A DNA stretch of 64,000 nucleotides from Patagioenas fasciata (taxonomy: Eukaryota; Chordata; Aves; Columbiformes; Columbidae), in NCBI RefSeq assembly GCF_037038585.1, contig NC_092520.1:57874501-57938500 (forward strand), read 5' to 3'. Under the pieces are notes generated by a model, which worked only from the letters and a program-made list of their open reading frames with translations, did no database searches and was not told where the DNA came from. Every line of letters starts with the position of its first letter. The stretch's first letter is position 1. Below, in pieces: positions 1 to 11,500 of the stretch. Made by a program: the position numbers and the translations under genes.

Positions 1-2683
1 AGTCACATTGTGAAAGCAGCCAGATGCCTGCCAACCTACCTATATGTGGAAAAACCTATGTGAGAGATCTCACATATGTCTCCCTGTTGGTCTGATTGTG
101 GCAACTCACTATGAAAAACTACTGTTTCAGTCTGAAAAGAGAAACCCTGTTGAAGGGCCACGTAGACTCCAAGCTTCATTGCCTCTTGTAGAAGAGCCAA
201 AGGGCCTCCTGCATCAGCTCGTGGTCTCCTCTCCTTGATTGCCCCATAGGACCTGCCAAGGTGATAAGCGATGTGGTCCCGGATTGTAATCCACTCTCTC
301 TGCTTTTTCATGGTGGTTATAGGAATTCACATGTTCTCTGCTTTTAACTCCAGTAGCTAGTGAACAGATTAAATTCCAAGCTTTATATTAAATAAGTCCC
401 CTGGAAGCAGGGACTGCCCTATAACTGAGTGGTGTCAAATTCAAAGCAGTTTGAATTCAATTCCTTTGCCTCTTACAATAACTTTGAAATGGGTTTCACA
501 CCACTTCCACAGGGAGACAAGATTATTGCTATACAGAATGTGTTTGAAAGAATTCAGTTTTTCGGAGCGTTCAACCTTCAAACAGTGAGATTGTAGTCTG
601 TTATCTATTATGTTATACAAACTCAAATTAACAACATTGAAGCACTAATTATAACTGTTAAATTTCAGCAGAAGTAAACACTGAATCCTACCAAACCTCT
701 ATCATTAATAATTATATTTGCATAATAATATGCTAATAATTATAGGTTAATACATTAATAATTATATGCTATTTTACTCCCTGGATGAAACTGTATCTTA
801 AACAGTTGGTAGAACAAACCCTCTTGATTCATTGCTTGCAGGACTCTTGACTATTGGTGAAGCCTCACTAACAACAATAGAGTGTTATAGTACTTTCCCT
901 TTGTTTCTTTTTCAGTACTGTCAGTCTATGTCTCCACAATTTCATTAAATTATTTTACTTCTTAAAAACACAAAAGCTGTCTGAAGGCTGAACATTTGTA
1001 ATGTCTATGCTCCTACCCTTTGAACAATTTTCATGTTTTTTTTTTACAAACTCCCTCTGACTGCATTTTTTTTAGGCTTTTGACTGGAAGTTTTGTCCTA
1101 GCTCTATATCATCTTAATGGCTTATGATCTCATAGTTCAGTGAACTTCTGTATTGTCTTGATTTTACTTCCAAGCTTTGAATTCTGATCTGAGTCTCTCT
1201 CCGATGCTTGAGCTCTTCTAATTGCCCTTTTCTCTAATCCCCATTATATTCTACTTGGGAACTTCACAAGCTTACCAAGACGATACCTTTTAACATTGGA
1301 GACTTTGCCTTGTTATTGGTTCAGAAAGCATGTTGATCCAGGTTCACATGCTCAAAGATTTCTTAGTAGCGTCTATATCTGCTAACATACATAGACTGTA
1401 ACTGTGAAAGTTACTTTGGGTGAAAAGTACAGACAAAAGGAGAGAGAAAGAGTGAAAAGAAAGAGCTGAGAGACTTTCCAGAAGGCCAGCCAGGAGAAGT
1501 GATGGAGGTCCCCAGTCAGATGTCTTCCCTAGGTGCCCTCCTCAGTGCATCAGGATCCCCCCTAAAAAGAATAACGTTTCTTATGGTAACTACATACTCT
1601 TCATCAGGACCTGCTCAAATCCTCTCCTGTTATTCTTGCTTACGGTGCTATTATCACTGATGGAAGGATGCTTTGATTAGGGGTAGGTGCTGCTCCTAGT
1701 TGTCAAGCTCTGTGCACATGCATGTTCCCATAATGTAAACTAAAAGCCACAACCAAGGATAGGAAAAAGGGGGGAAGGAAGGTGGGATCCTCATGCCAAT
1801 GGCAAAAATGAGAATCTGCTATAACGACACTGACAGGCTTTGCAGGTGCAAGGCCAGGAGAATTGCAACAAAAGAGCAATAGTGTGGCTCTGGAAAATGC
1901 TGCCTTGGCAGCCGGGGTGAGAGGCTGCGGAGCTGGCAGTGGAAGGCAGGCTGTGGAGTTGTGACTGCAAGTCCCCAACAATGTGAAAGGTACCTCAGGC
2001 ACTCGGCAACATTATGAAGTCCAAGAGCTTCCCCTCATTTTTTCACTTCTTCTATGAAAATATATTTCTAGTTGAATTCTTCGTAGGATTACGGTATAGT
2101 TCAGATTTCTTCAGAAACCTCTCCTGATAACTGCTTTGTTTTTCCTCACTTAACTGCAGTGCTAACAAATCTTGAGTCTTTGTCGGGCAGTATTAAAGGA
2201 TAGTTTGTGAAATGGGAGGGGAAGATGGGTTGTTTCCTGTTCATGATGTGCTGTAAAAACTAATTAAGAGATAAACGAAGAAAATGGCTGCCAAGGCAGG
2301 AGAAGAGCTTGTATCCCCTTCTACTATCATCAACTAAGTCTAACAGATCCCATTCACATTAGAATGATAGATTTTCCAATAAGCCAAGCCAGGAGGCAGC
2401 CTGTTTTTATGTTTCCCATCTTTCTTTGAATATTCTTCCTGGGGCCCCACAAAGGAATTAGCTTTTATATAAATGAAATCTAAGTAATCTTAGATGTCTC
2501 AAAAAGGACAAGTCTATGTGTGTGCTCTGCATGGCTTCTTTCTCCAATGAGGAAAAGAAAAACCTGAGTCATTTCTAGTCTAACTGCTAGGGCTCACTTC
2601 ACACCAAAACCTCCTTTTTGTAAGGAAGGGTTTTTCCCCTTCAAACCTTGCCACTCTTGATTCAATAGTTTTGAGAAAGCCCT

Positions 2684-2728
2684 TAGGCCTATCTCCTCTA
2701 GGTCTATCCTCCTTAGGTCTATCTTGCC
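2684..2728 (+). repeat. 15-bp tandem repeat, three units
   Basis: Three units of the form taggYctatcYtSct follow each other at 2,684, 2,699 and 2,714. Because the period is a multiple of three, the open frames on both strands show five-residue repeats (DRPKE-DRPRG-DRPKG on the minus strand). Confidence 0.85.
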
Positions 2729-3156
2729 TCCATTTGCTTGGTGCACATGATAGAAACCTGTACCCAGCCACCACACACTGTGGCCGTGTGGAGACTGGGC
2801 TGTTGCCTTCCTCAGCAAAGACAGCAGTTGGCAGACCTTTGCTCACATTTCAGGGAGATAATGGCAATAAATCAGTGGGTGTGGCATATATGGAGGGGTC
2901 CAAGAATCTCCAAACAAGTATCAAGGACTACTGTAAATCCAGGGTACCACCTTGCCAGAGTTTATTATTACCATAGGGAGCAGGCCCCAACAGTTGTTAA
3001 AGACTGAATTTTTTGGGGACCTGGCCCCATCACATGGGGCAAAGACCTCTGGTGGCAACGCAGTGATAACCACATGAGAATATCCAGAAATAATCCAGAA
3101 AGTCAACCTACAAGAGAAAATTTGCCCTCGTGAGCTTAAACATACTTCGGGAATGG

Positions 3157-4239
3157 TCAGGTGTGATGACCTTCTCTTGCATCTTCTTTCCCTCTAGGAG
3201 GACGACAGAGAGCACCTTGAGCAGAGGAAACTGCTCCGTCACCTGGTTGAGCTTCCAGAGTGAATATGAATGGTAGAGAAAGGAAATTAAACAGAATGGT
3301 ATCCAGGAATGAGAAGGTTAGTTCAAAATTTTGAGTCCAGGTGAAGACACGTATATTGGTCATGATTGTTCCTTGAGGACAGTGGATCTGGCAGTACCAG
3401 TGGGCCTTGTGTCACTTCTTCCACTGAATCATAGCCACCAAGACTGTGAAAAGTTAGTGTTAGAACAGGTGATAATCAGCAAAAGCACCCAGTTCTCCTC
3501 AAATTGCCCGGAATAAAGTTGCTTCCATTTCCACCAGTGGTGTTGAAGACCATTAAAATTCAGCAGGAGGGAAGGACAGAGGTGAGCTATTTGCTTATGC
3601 TCTGCTTAGTGTAGAGGCAATACACTGGGGTAATAAGATAGTGTTGCTAACAAAGCAGATCTGTGCTTTCATAACATCTTGTCTGAGGAGAAAGAGGAAG
3701 TTGGCCTGCCCCAGGAGCATGGAGATGGCTTTCCAAAACGTGAGAAGATTATGTATACCTCTGCTGTGTCCAGTCTGCAATAAGCAGTCATAATGATGGT
3801 CAGTTCCTTGAGGATGTTTAAGTTAGATCTCTTTGCTTATATCATCCAAAAACTGTCCTAGAGAAACCTCAGGCAGGACATCCGTTTCGTTGATGAGCCA
3901 GGCGAAGTGTCTCTCCAAAATTATACAATGATGTATATATGACCAGTAGCCTAAATGATGGATGACCTCCACGATAGCAAAAACTGCCATGGATTTACTG
4001 GTGCCACAGTGATACATGTGACTGATACATGTGTGGCCTGGGGAGCATCCAAGACTCATTGCTCTTTCTCTTGGGGCCCCAAAATAGGTAAGCTTTTTCA
4101 GGCCAGGAAGGGCATTGCTCTCATTGAAGTGGGCCAGGAATATAGCCTTGATCATCTTGAAAATACTGTCTAGGCTGAATGCAAAGGTAACATGGTAAAA
4201 TTCAAGAGCATATGATATATATGTAGCTTGAGGGGACAT
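3157..4239 (-). other. Unrecognised open-frame region on the minus strand
   Basis: Three minus-strand frames follow one another: 138 codons (4,239-3,823), 61 codons (3,780-3,595) and 68 codons (3,363-3,157). The first is rich in hydrophobic, Cys and His residues (for example HMYHCGTSKSMAVFAIVEVIHH). They are separated by stops and frame changes. If this was ever a gene it is now broken. I could not match it to a family, and chance open frames remain the simpler explanation. Confidence 0.15.
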
Positions 4240-4289
4240 GTTCTAGTAGTCCATGTGGCCCTGTTATCTATGAAAATGTTGTGCCTCTC

Positions 4290-4485
4290 AGAATCACAGA
4301 ATCAGAATGTCCTGAGTTGGAAGGGACCCACAAGGATCATCGAGTCCAACTCCTGTCCCTGCACAGGACAACCCCACAGTTCGCACCATGTGTCTGAGGG
4401 CTTGTCCAGTCTCTTCTTGAACACTGTCAGGCTTGGGGCCGTGACACCTCCCTGGGGAGCCTGTTCCAGTGCTGCACCACCCTCT
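4290..4485 (-). mobile_element. CR1 LINE 3' fragment, short
   Basis: The segment begins with cagaatcacagaatcagaat on the plus strand, then reads ctgagttggaagggaccca and the familiar 'gtccaactcctgtccctgca' block. These are the reverse complement of a CR1 tail. About 195 bp remain, severely 5'-truncated. The wording of the diagnostic blocks differs from the other copies here, so it is probably a separate CR1 subfamily. Confidence 0.85.
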
Positions 4486-4837
4486 TATAGTCACCTAACA
4501 GCAGGCAAACTGTGATCTCTTTAGGTCCAGCTCGGAGATTATTTGAAAATTCTGTGTGGGAGACCAAAAATAGAGAAATCACCTGGCAGTGGTCAAGACT
4601 TCAGCTGATATAACCTACCTAGTAAGGATTGATGTCAGAGGACCCATCTCAGTACTAAACCTTAATTAGGTAAATGTTGCAGCAGGTTTTGCTTGAGATA
4701 ACTTTATGGAGCACAAAACCATTATGCAGCTTCACGTCAAGAGAAAACTGCAGAGCTGAAAAATAAGTGTGATGGTAATTAATGCAATCATAATTTTTTT
4801 TCATTTTTTTTTAAAGCTGAGTCATTGTCAGTATCTT

Positions 4838-4926
4838 TCATATAATAAAATATATTATAATATATATAATAAACACTATAATAAAAATTAAAATTAAAAC
4901 ATATATTTTATTTAAAAAAATAAAAA
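4838..4926. repeat. AT-rich low-complexity tract
   Basis: Almost pure A and T with several self-complementary TATAAT steps. No function is evident. Confidence 0.85.
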
Positions 4927-5755
4927 AAGGCTGAGCATGACACTTTTTTCATTAGCTTCGCAGATGGATTGAAAATTCACAGAAGTGAGAGAATAGTACT
5001 GGTGCCTAGCTGCAAAATGCTGAGGCAGATGCAGTAGAGTCTAGCCCTGGCAATGCACCTGAAGGGAACACTCTCATTTGTAGTCCTGGCTTGCACTCTG
5101 AGCAGTCTCTGGAAATGAGCAGACTACGATTTTCCCTTTTGTCTAAAATCAAACTTCTACAAACAGGCTCACATTCATCAAAAGTAGAGCTCGAAAAAGT
5201 TACAGAATAAAAATGACGGCATAGTGAAATCCCTGTTGTGAAGAGTTTTTGGTCAACTGTAACAGTTGTCTTTTGCTTCAGAATGCAGAAGGCTGCAGAT
5301 GACCCCCATAAGCCCTTGCCTTTACTAGTCTATGTGCTGAGACTCGTGAATTTAAATTAGCATAATTATACCATCTTAAAAACTTCATGGACCTTCTTAT
5401 TTTGGTAGAGGTGCTTTTTTTTTGGTTGAATCTGGTGCGTATATAAATGTCATTTTCTAGACACGGCTCAGCAAATGGCAGAAGATACAACCCCTGGATG
5501 AACAGTATTTCATCCTGCTGGACATAACTGATTTGCTAGACCTGTGATCCCTAATTACAAGTTCAGATTTGAGACTTTGTCTGTAGAGGAGCCCAAACTG
5601 CATGTCTGTCAAAGCTGAGATACATTTAATGGAAGTACACAAGATCTGAGCAATCAGTACCAGAATGGCTGGAATGATGACCTTACTATCTGGAAACAGT
5701 TTATTTGGCTTTTATTTGGTAATCAGGGATTCAGTTTTTGTTTCTTGGTGTTTGA

Positions 5756-5842
5756 TTTTTTTTTTTTTTTTGTTTGTTTTGTTTTTGGTTTTGTTTTGGT
5801 TTGGTTTGGTTTGGTTTTTTTTTGTGTGTGTGTGTATGTGTA
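5756..5842 (+). repeat. T-rich / (TTTGG)n / (TG)n simple repeat
   Basis: A poly-T run grades into TTTGG units and then TGTGTG. Open frames rich in Phe and Leu across it are artefacts of composition. Confidence 0.9.
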
Positions 5843-7495
5843 GGCATCTTCCTGGTTGGGATTAAACAACTAGTAAGATTTTAGCTTATGCATATTCAGT
5901 TATAGCCTCTCTTGCTATAGACTTGCTGATCCACACACCTCATTTTGGAGGCTGTTAAATATAAATGTGGAAATATGAGTGATCCACAGCTTTACCAGTC
6001 CTTTCTACTTCCTGGGAAAGTCTTTCCAACCCTCTCAGGCCTGGCCACTGGCCTTCTGGACCTCACCAAAGACTCTCAGGTTCTCCTCTTCTCTGCCATC
6101 CCCTGCAGCCTCATGAAACTTCTCCCCATTTAACTTGCTTCATAACTTTGCCAAGGAGCACAGCAAATAACTGAGAATACAGAAATAAAATTAATACTAT
6201 CTGTTAATTAAAAATTAGCATAAACAGTGGCAATCTAAATATGCAACTGAAATAACTGTGAAACCCCTTAATATTCAATGCCTTGTTTCACATTCTAACA
6301 GGTGAAAGCATATATATATTTTATATATATAGCGATTTAGCAGGCTTTTTCAACCTCAGACATTAAACAGCTAAGGCAGGCAATTTTGTTAGCAAGAACA
6401 AGATTTGGGCCTATAGACCTGAAAAGCAACACATATGTGTGCTTCCTAATTTGCTATAGGCAAAATCAATCAGATAATCTTCGACTTAATATTTAAACTG
6501 TCTAAGACAATCAGTCTGAGTTTGCCTCAGAAGAATTAACGTGTTGTTCCACTGTTAGATCGGGCAATGGTTTCTGACAAGCAGTGGTCAACACCTCTAG
6601 AACTAGATGAGGAAAACCCAAACAACTCCATGGCCTAAAAATGCTTGCGTGATTCAGCCGTTAGGAGGTACTGCCACTTTCAGGTGGACTAGCTGAGCTT
6701 TGTTTGTAGGTGACTCTTTGACTACAGGAAGAGAAGGAAGTTGATGTTAGACATGCTGAAGGGACAATGTACATCACTACATACAGATTTCATGGGGTTA
6801 GTTTTAGTGTGTGCCTTGGCTTATTTGTACTCATCTTCCAAGTAGATCTCGGACCCTAAAGAGATTCAATAAGGAAACTTTCAGTATTATTAAAGATTTC
6901 CTCTGAGATCTGGTGCATGGTCCTGTGGCACCACTGATTCCTTGCCATCTCACCTGCTCTGCCATTCTGGCTGTGAGCCTCTTGGTTTTTCCTTTTGATG
7001 TGGGTGAGCCCTTTCCCTCAGCCATCACTTCCGGTGTCCTCTGTCACATCTCTTGGTCATGGTATCATCATCTTCCTATACCTGCATTCTGCTGGTTGGG
7101 AAAAGGACTGTTGAGGACTCAGTATCTGCTTCTCTGCTAGGGACAATTGCAGGAGCTGCTGAGCATGAAATGGAGCAGACTCTCTTGGGGAAAGAGTGGC
7201 GTCCAGCAGATGAGATTCAGCCATAGTTCAAGACACTTAAATTACTTAAATTTAGGACTTCACTCTTAGGGATCTAGAAATGAACTGTGTTTCTAACACT
7301 TGTGTTGATGAACGTTGCTCTCCAGTGACCAAAAGGCGCACTAAAACACGAGCTTTTGTCAGGTGACCAACATGTAGAAACCAACTTTCAGATACCTACT
7401 TTCTTACTTTCTGAAGCTCAATTGCAGGCAGGGAGCTGGATTCAGTTGACTGCAGAAGGGCAGTTTTGGAGATCTCCTAGGCTGCAAGACATCTA

Positions 7496-8066
7496 CATGA
7501 GGATAAACAAGGCCAAGTGTGAGGTCCTGCACCTGGGTTGAGGCAATCAGCGTAGAATGGCGGATGAATGGATTGAGAGCAACCCTTCAGAGAAAGACTT
7601 GGAGATACTGGACCTGTTGGAGAGGGTCCAAAGGAGGCCATGAAAATGACCAGGGGGCTGGAACACCTCTGATACGAAGTTGTTCAGCCCCAAAGACAGA
7701 AGGCTCCAGGGAGACCTGGTGGTCTTTCAATTTATGAAGGTGGCTTTAAAGAAAGAAGAAGGCAGATTGTTGCTACGAAGGCCCTTAGTGACAGGATGAA
7801 AGGCTATGGTTTTAAACCAAAAGCTGGTAGATTCAAATTGAACATAAGGAATAAATTCTTTAGGATGAGAATGGTGAGACACTGGAATGGGCTGGTCAAG
7901 AAGTTGTGTATGCCTGATTACTTGAAGTATTCAAGGTCAGGTTGGACAGGGTTTTGAGCAACCTGATCAGCTGAAAGATCTCTCTGCCCATGGCAGAGGG
8001 TTTGGATTAGATTATGCTTAAAGATGCCTTCCAACCCAAATCATTCTGTGATTCTATGATTCTGTG
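7496..8066 (+). mobile_element. CR1 LINE 3' fragment, plus strand, with internal deletion
   Basis: CR1 similarity starts at aacaaggccaagtgtgaggt and ends in the tail ttctgtgattctatgattctg. At about 7,608 the 'cagagaaagacttggagatactgg' block is joined directly to 'acctgttggagagggtcc'. In fuller copies these blocks are separated by roughly 220 bp, so this copy carries an internal deletion. Remnant coding frames are broken. An LTR-like sequence follows closely on the right. Confidence 0.9.
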
Positions 8067-8189
8067 GGATTAACAGACACAACACAGGACTTTGGGGTTG
8101 ACCCACATGGTGGAAGGCCAGGCAGGTTGCCATTTGGCATCTCAAATACAGTGAATACCTTTGCTTGGGGAAAATTTACTCCTCCACCG

Positions 8190-8580
8190 GCACTATCACT
8201 GAGTTCTAAAGAATGATTCAATGTGTGCGCAAGCACGTTGCAAGAAGAGCCAGAGGCCACGAACGCATTTGCAAAGACCAGGTTTTATTTTAGTTACCTC
8301 TCTACTGGGGGATCTCCGAAGTAGCACCTGAGCTCCCAAGCAGAGGTGACACAGGCGGGGACACAGGCGTTGGTAGGTTCAGCCTTGGTAAGAAGATCAC
8401 TGGGCCTGCTGAGCTCGCCTGTATTTCAAGGCTTCAGGCAGGCGCAGCCTCCTGCTCTTTCTCACAACAAAGCAGGAATCTCAGACATAGTGATAAGTTG
8501 TCTAGAGTTTCTCACAGGCCTATGTTATCTAACACAGAGGTTCTACTTGTCAAGCATGCAACGTCAGTAAAACAATTGGT
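8190..8580 (-). mobile_element. Solo LTR-like sequence (endogenous retrovirus type), minus strand
   Basis: Read on the minus strand, this CpG-bearing stretch begins near 8,570 with a TGTTTTACTG-type start. It contains an AATAAA at 8,289-8,284 followed by a GC-richer R/U5-like segment with several CpGs, the layout of a retroviral LTR. No gag, pol or env frame is present on either side, so it would be a solo LTR. Exact ends and a target-site duplication could not be fixed, and the family is not identified. The base composition contrasts with the AT-rich surroundings. Confidence 0.4.
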
Positions 8581-11500
8581 GTGATGTATGTGTTTTTTGT
8601 ACAGACAGCTGAAAGTCACTTGAGCATATTTACATTTAACTAATCTCCTCACCATTCTTCTGTTATGCTCCCATATGTTCAGTTTGCTTTTCGTCAGCTG
8701 AATATATCTCTTGGCTCCTTTGGCAGTATTGACACAATCTCCATTGACCGAAACCTGAGATTAGATACAGCTGTTTGGATTTCTATATGGAGACACATAC
8801 ATTTAATCTGTTAGCTGAATTCTGCTCTTGTTCTCGTTAACAGTAAAACAGTACCAGAATATTTATAAATCTTTAGCCTATCTGGAGATTTAAAAACAAA
8901 CAAGCAAGCAAGCTACTATTCAATCCAAAACACCTTAAAACAACAGACCTTCCACTGCAAGGAGTTAAATATCATGGTTTTTAAATGAAAGGTGATATTC
9001 TCACAGATTTCTGATACCTTTATACATACATGAGGCTGGACAATTCAGAAAAATGCCAAATATATTCAAATTTTTAATGACAATAGCTATTTGCAAGCGT
9101 CCCTTGCTATTTCTGAAATGAAGTCCTAATCCCTTTGTCAATCAATGTAGGCATCATTTAGACCATAAATAATGAAATACAGTCCCTCCTTCAAAGTTCT
9201 GACAACCCTGACTGTCCATCAAGGTAATAGAAGACAACTGTAGTAAGAACAAACTTAGGAATGTCACTCCCATACTTTGCACAAGCTCTCTTGCTGTAAT
9301 AAACACACTTTTTCTTTCCTTGTTTAGACATCGGCAGAGAGACATGTTTTTACATTTCAGCAAGTGTATGTAGTTCCATTAACAGTGAGAGAGAGTGGAA
9401 TGTGCAGCAAGAGAAGACATATCCTAAGGCATTAATCTCTCATCTCTGCCAGAGAATTGCACCATGTTTATCTAGGAGTACAGAAATTTCATCCTGGTCT
9501 CTTTCTGTAAATTCTCTATAAACCAATAACTAACAAGTACCTTTTTTTCTCAGAGATATTTTAATGATAATTTTCTCTGTTTGCCAATTGTGGAATATCA
9601 TTAGGTCACAGATTACCAAATGTTTCTCTGTAACCACCAAAACATTTATTACATATGAGATAAAGAGAAGAAAAATATGTCATTATGGCAGACAGGATAT
9701 TTTGTCTCCTTGGTAGATGCAAGTTTTGATGGGAAATCACCTAAATACCACTTCACCTGGATGTGTTTAAAAGCACTTTGTGGTGCAAATTAAGAACTTA
9801 TGAAACTAAGAAGAGAAGAAATCTCTGTTAACAATGAAAAATGTATTTTATCTCTGTGTGTTTCCACCAAGGTTTTGAAACTCGCAAACCAGCCTAAAGC
9901 TATGCCTGTAACCAAGTGTGGGCACCGATGTTTGGATCTGCTTTTCAAAGGCAAGTTCTATATACACAGGTCTGAAGTCTGCAGCTTCTAAGCAAATGTA
10001 CCTTCTTCTGTTATGAAGCTGGGGAGAGTTACAGGAAGCGGGATTTTAAAAAATTGACTACAATCTCTCTTTTCGTGTCTATAATCTGTGAATTAAATTT
10101 CTCAGGAAATATTGCTGGGAAACTCTTTACGTGGGCTTTGTTCCACTGAGAGAGATTAGAGAAAATGAGAAACTGAAATGGGGCTGCAGTTAAGCAGGGC
10201 TGGTCATTTGTCACTGCTGTGGGACAAGGACAGCAGAGGGAATGACACTGAGACTGAAACACTGGAGAATGTCCTCAGAGTGAAATTAGCAGCAATATGT
10301 TTGATGGAAACAAATTTTCTTTCTTTATTCAGTGTTTTTGTGTCAGAAATTGGAAAGTGCAATGACCTAATTATTTCTTTATTGTACTGGCATGGCTTCA
10401 AGTGACTGCCATTTCATACTGATTGAAGATTATAGTGGCTAACTATGTTGCTGTAGAAACTGCACATGCTCTTTCACTTCCACTTGAAAATGTTCCATTC
10501 AGTGAAAATAATCTGTACTAAGAGTTGCAGCTCAGAAGCTTGTCCCACAGGTTTCCCATTATACTGAAGCAGCAAGGTCCAGGAAAAAAAGAAAGAAGAT
10601 TTAGAAGAAAACTATTTTCTAGTCCTATCTCTGCGACTGAAGCATTGGAAGACCTTGTTCAAGTCACTTCTGCTCTTTATGCATCTTCAAAAGGGAATCA
10701 ACTCTTCCTTACTCAGTGAAGCCCCTTAGGGTTCACAGTGTTTTAATTGGCAAGAATGACCTAGATGCAGTGCAGAGATTCAGTGATGGTGGATATGAGC
10801 AACAAAAGTGTTCATCTTAAAGGTCAAAGGCTGAAGTGAAACTTATATCATAATCTCACTTTTTTTATTATGTGCTAGGAACATTACAAGCTATGAGACT
10901 TCCTAAAGCAGTGATTCAACTGTGAAGCAAAATGTAACAGTTTATCAACCTGTCATTTTATCAAACTACCCATGCATTGTTAAAAGACTATTTGGGATAG
11001 TAGAACTTATATTAATTTCTACATCCATTGGCTACATAACTCTAAATTCCTCCATATTTCTGCTGTAAGAGAATTCACAAATGTATTTAATTAATGCTAG
11101 GTTGTGGTGATATTCATTATAATTTACTGTGTCATTATGGCTTATTGTAGATGCTCAATTTGAAAGGAGATGAAAAATTTGTGCCTAGAAGAGATGGCAT
11201 TTTTTAATTTTGCAGGTGATTAAAAAGTACAGGTCATATTCTGTCCCTAGATTTCACTGAATTCCTCTGAGACAGAATCTGGCCTCAGTTTACAGTAGAT
11301 TCATGCAAAGCTGCAAAGAAAGCTCATTTGCACAATGTTGAAAGGACAATGTTCTACAGGGTATGTAAAACAGCTCAGCTTGTCTTTAACTGCTAGAGAA
11401 CTCAGGTAGGTTCAAGCTAATTACTTTTTGGCACAGAGACCCGAAGTCTTAGTTTCTTGTTCTGAGCTGTCACTTATAACTTAACTGTGAAAATCCTCCA

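Larger units (their letters stand above)
1..4289. other. Intergenic, mostly unassigned
   Basis: AT-rich sequence with the 15-bp triplet repeat at 2,684 and the broken open-frame region at 3.2-4.2 kb. A 91-codon minus frame at 311-36 has no recognisable match. No other feature was supported. Confidence 0.7.
4486..7495. other. Intergenic, simple repeats only
   Basis: Contains the AT-rich tract near 4.88 kb, the T-rich/TG repeat near 5.8 kb and a TA-rich palindromic stretch near 6,310-6,330. Nothing else was recognised. Confidence 0.7.

Noticed and set aside
36..311. A 91-codon minus-strand frame at the left edge
   Set aside because: No recognisable domain, no splice or promoter context, and an opposite-strand frame overlaps it; not enough to call a gene.
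5665..5865. A hydrophobic 66-codon frame that looks like a membrane protein
   Set aside because: The apparent membrane segment is a translated poly-T/TTTGG/TG repeat.
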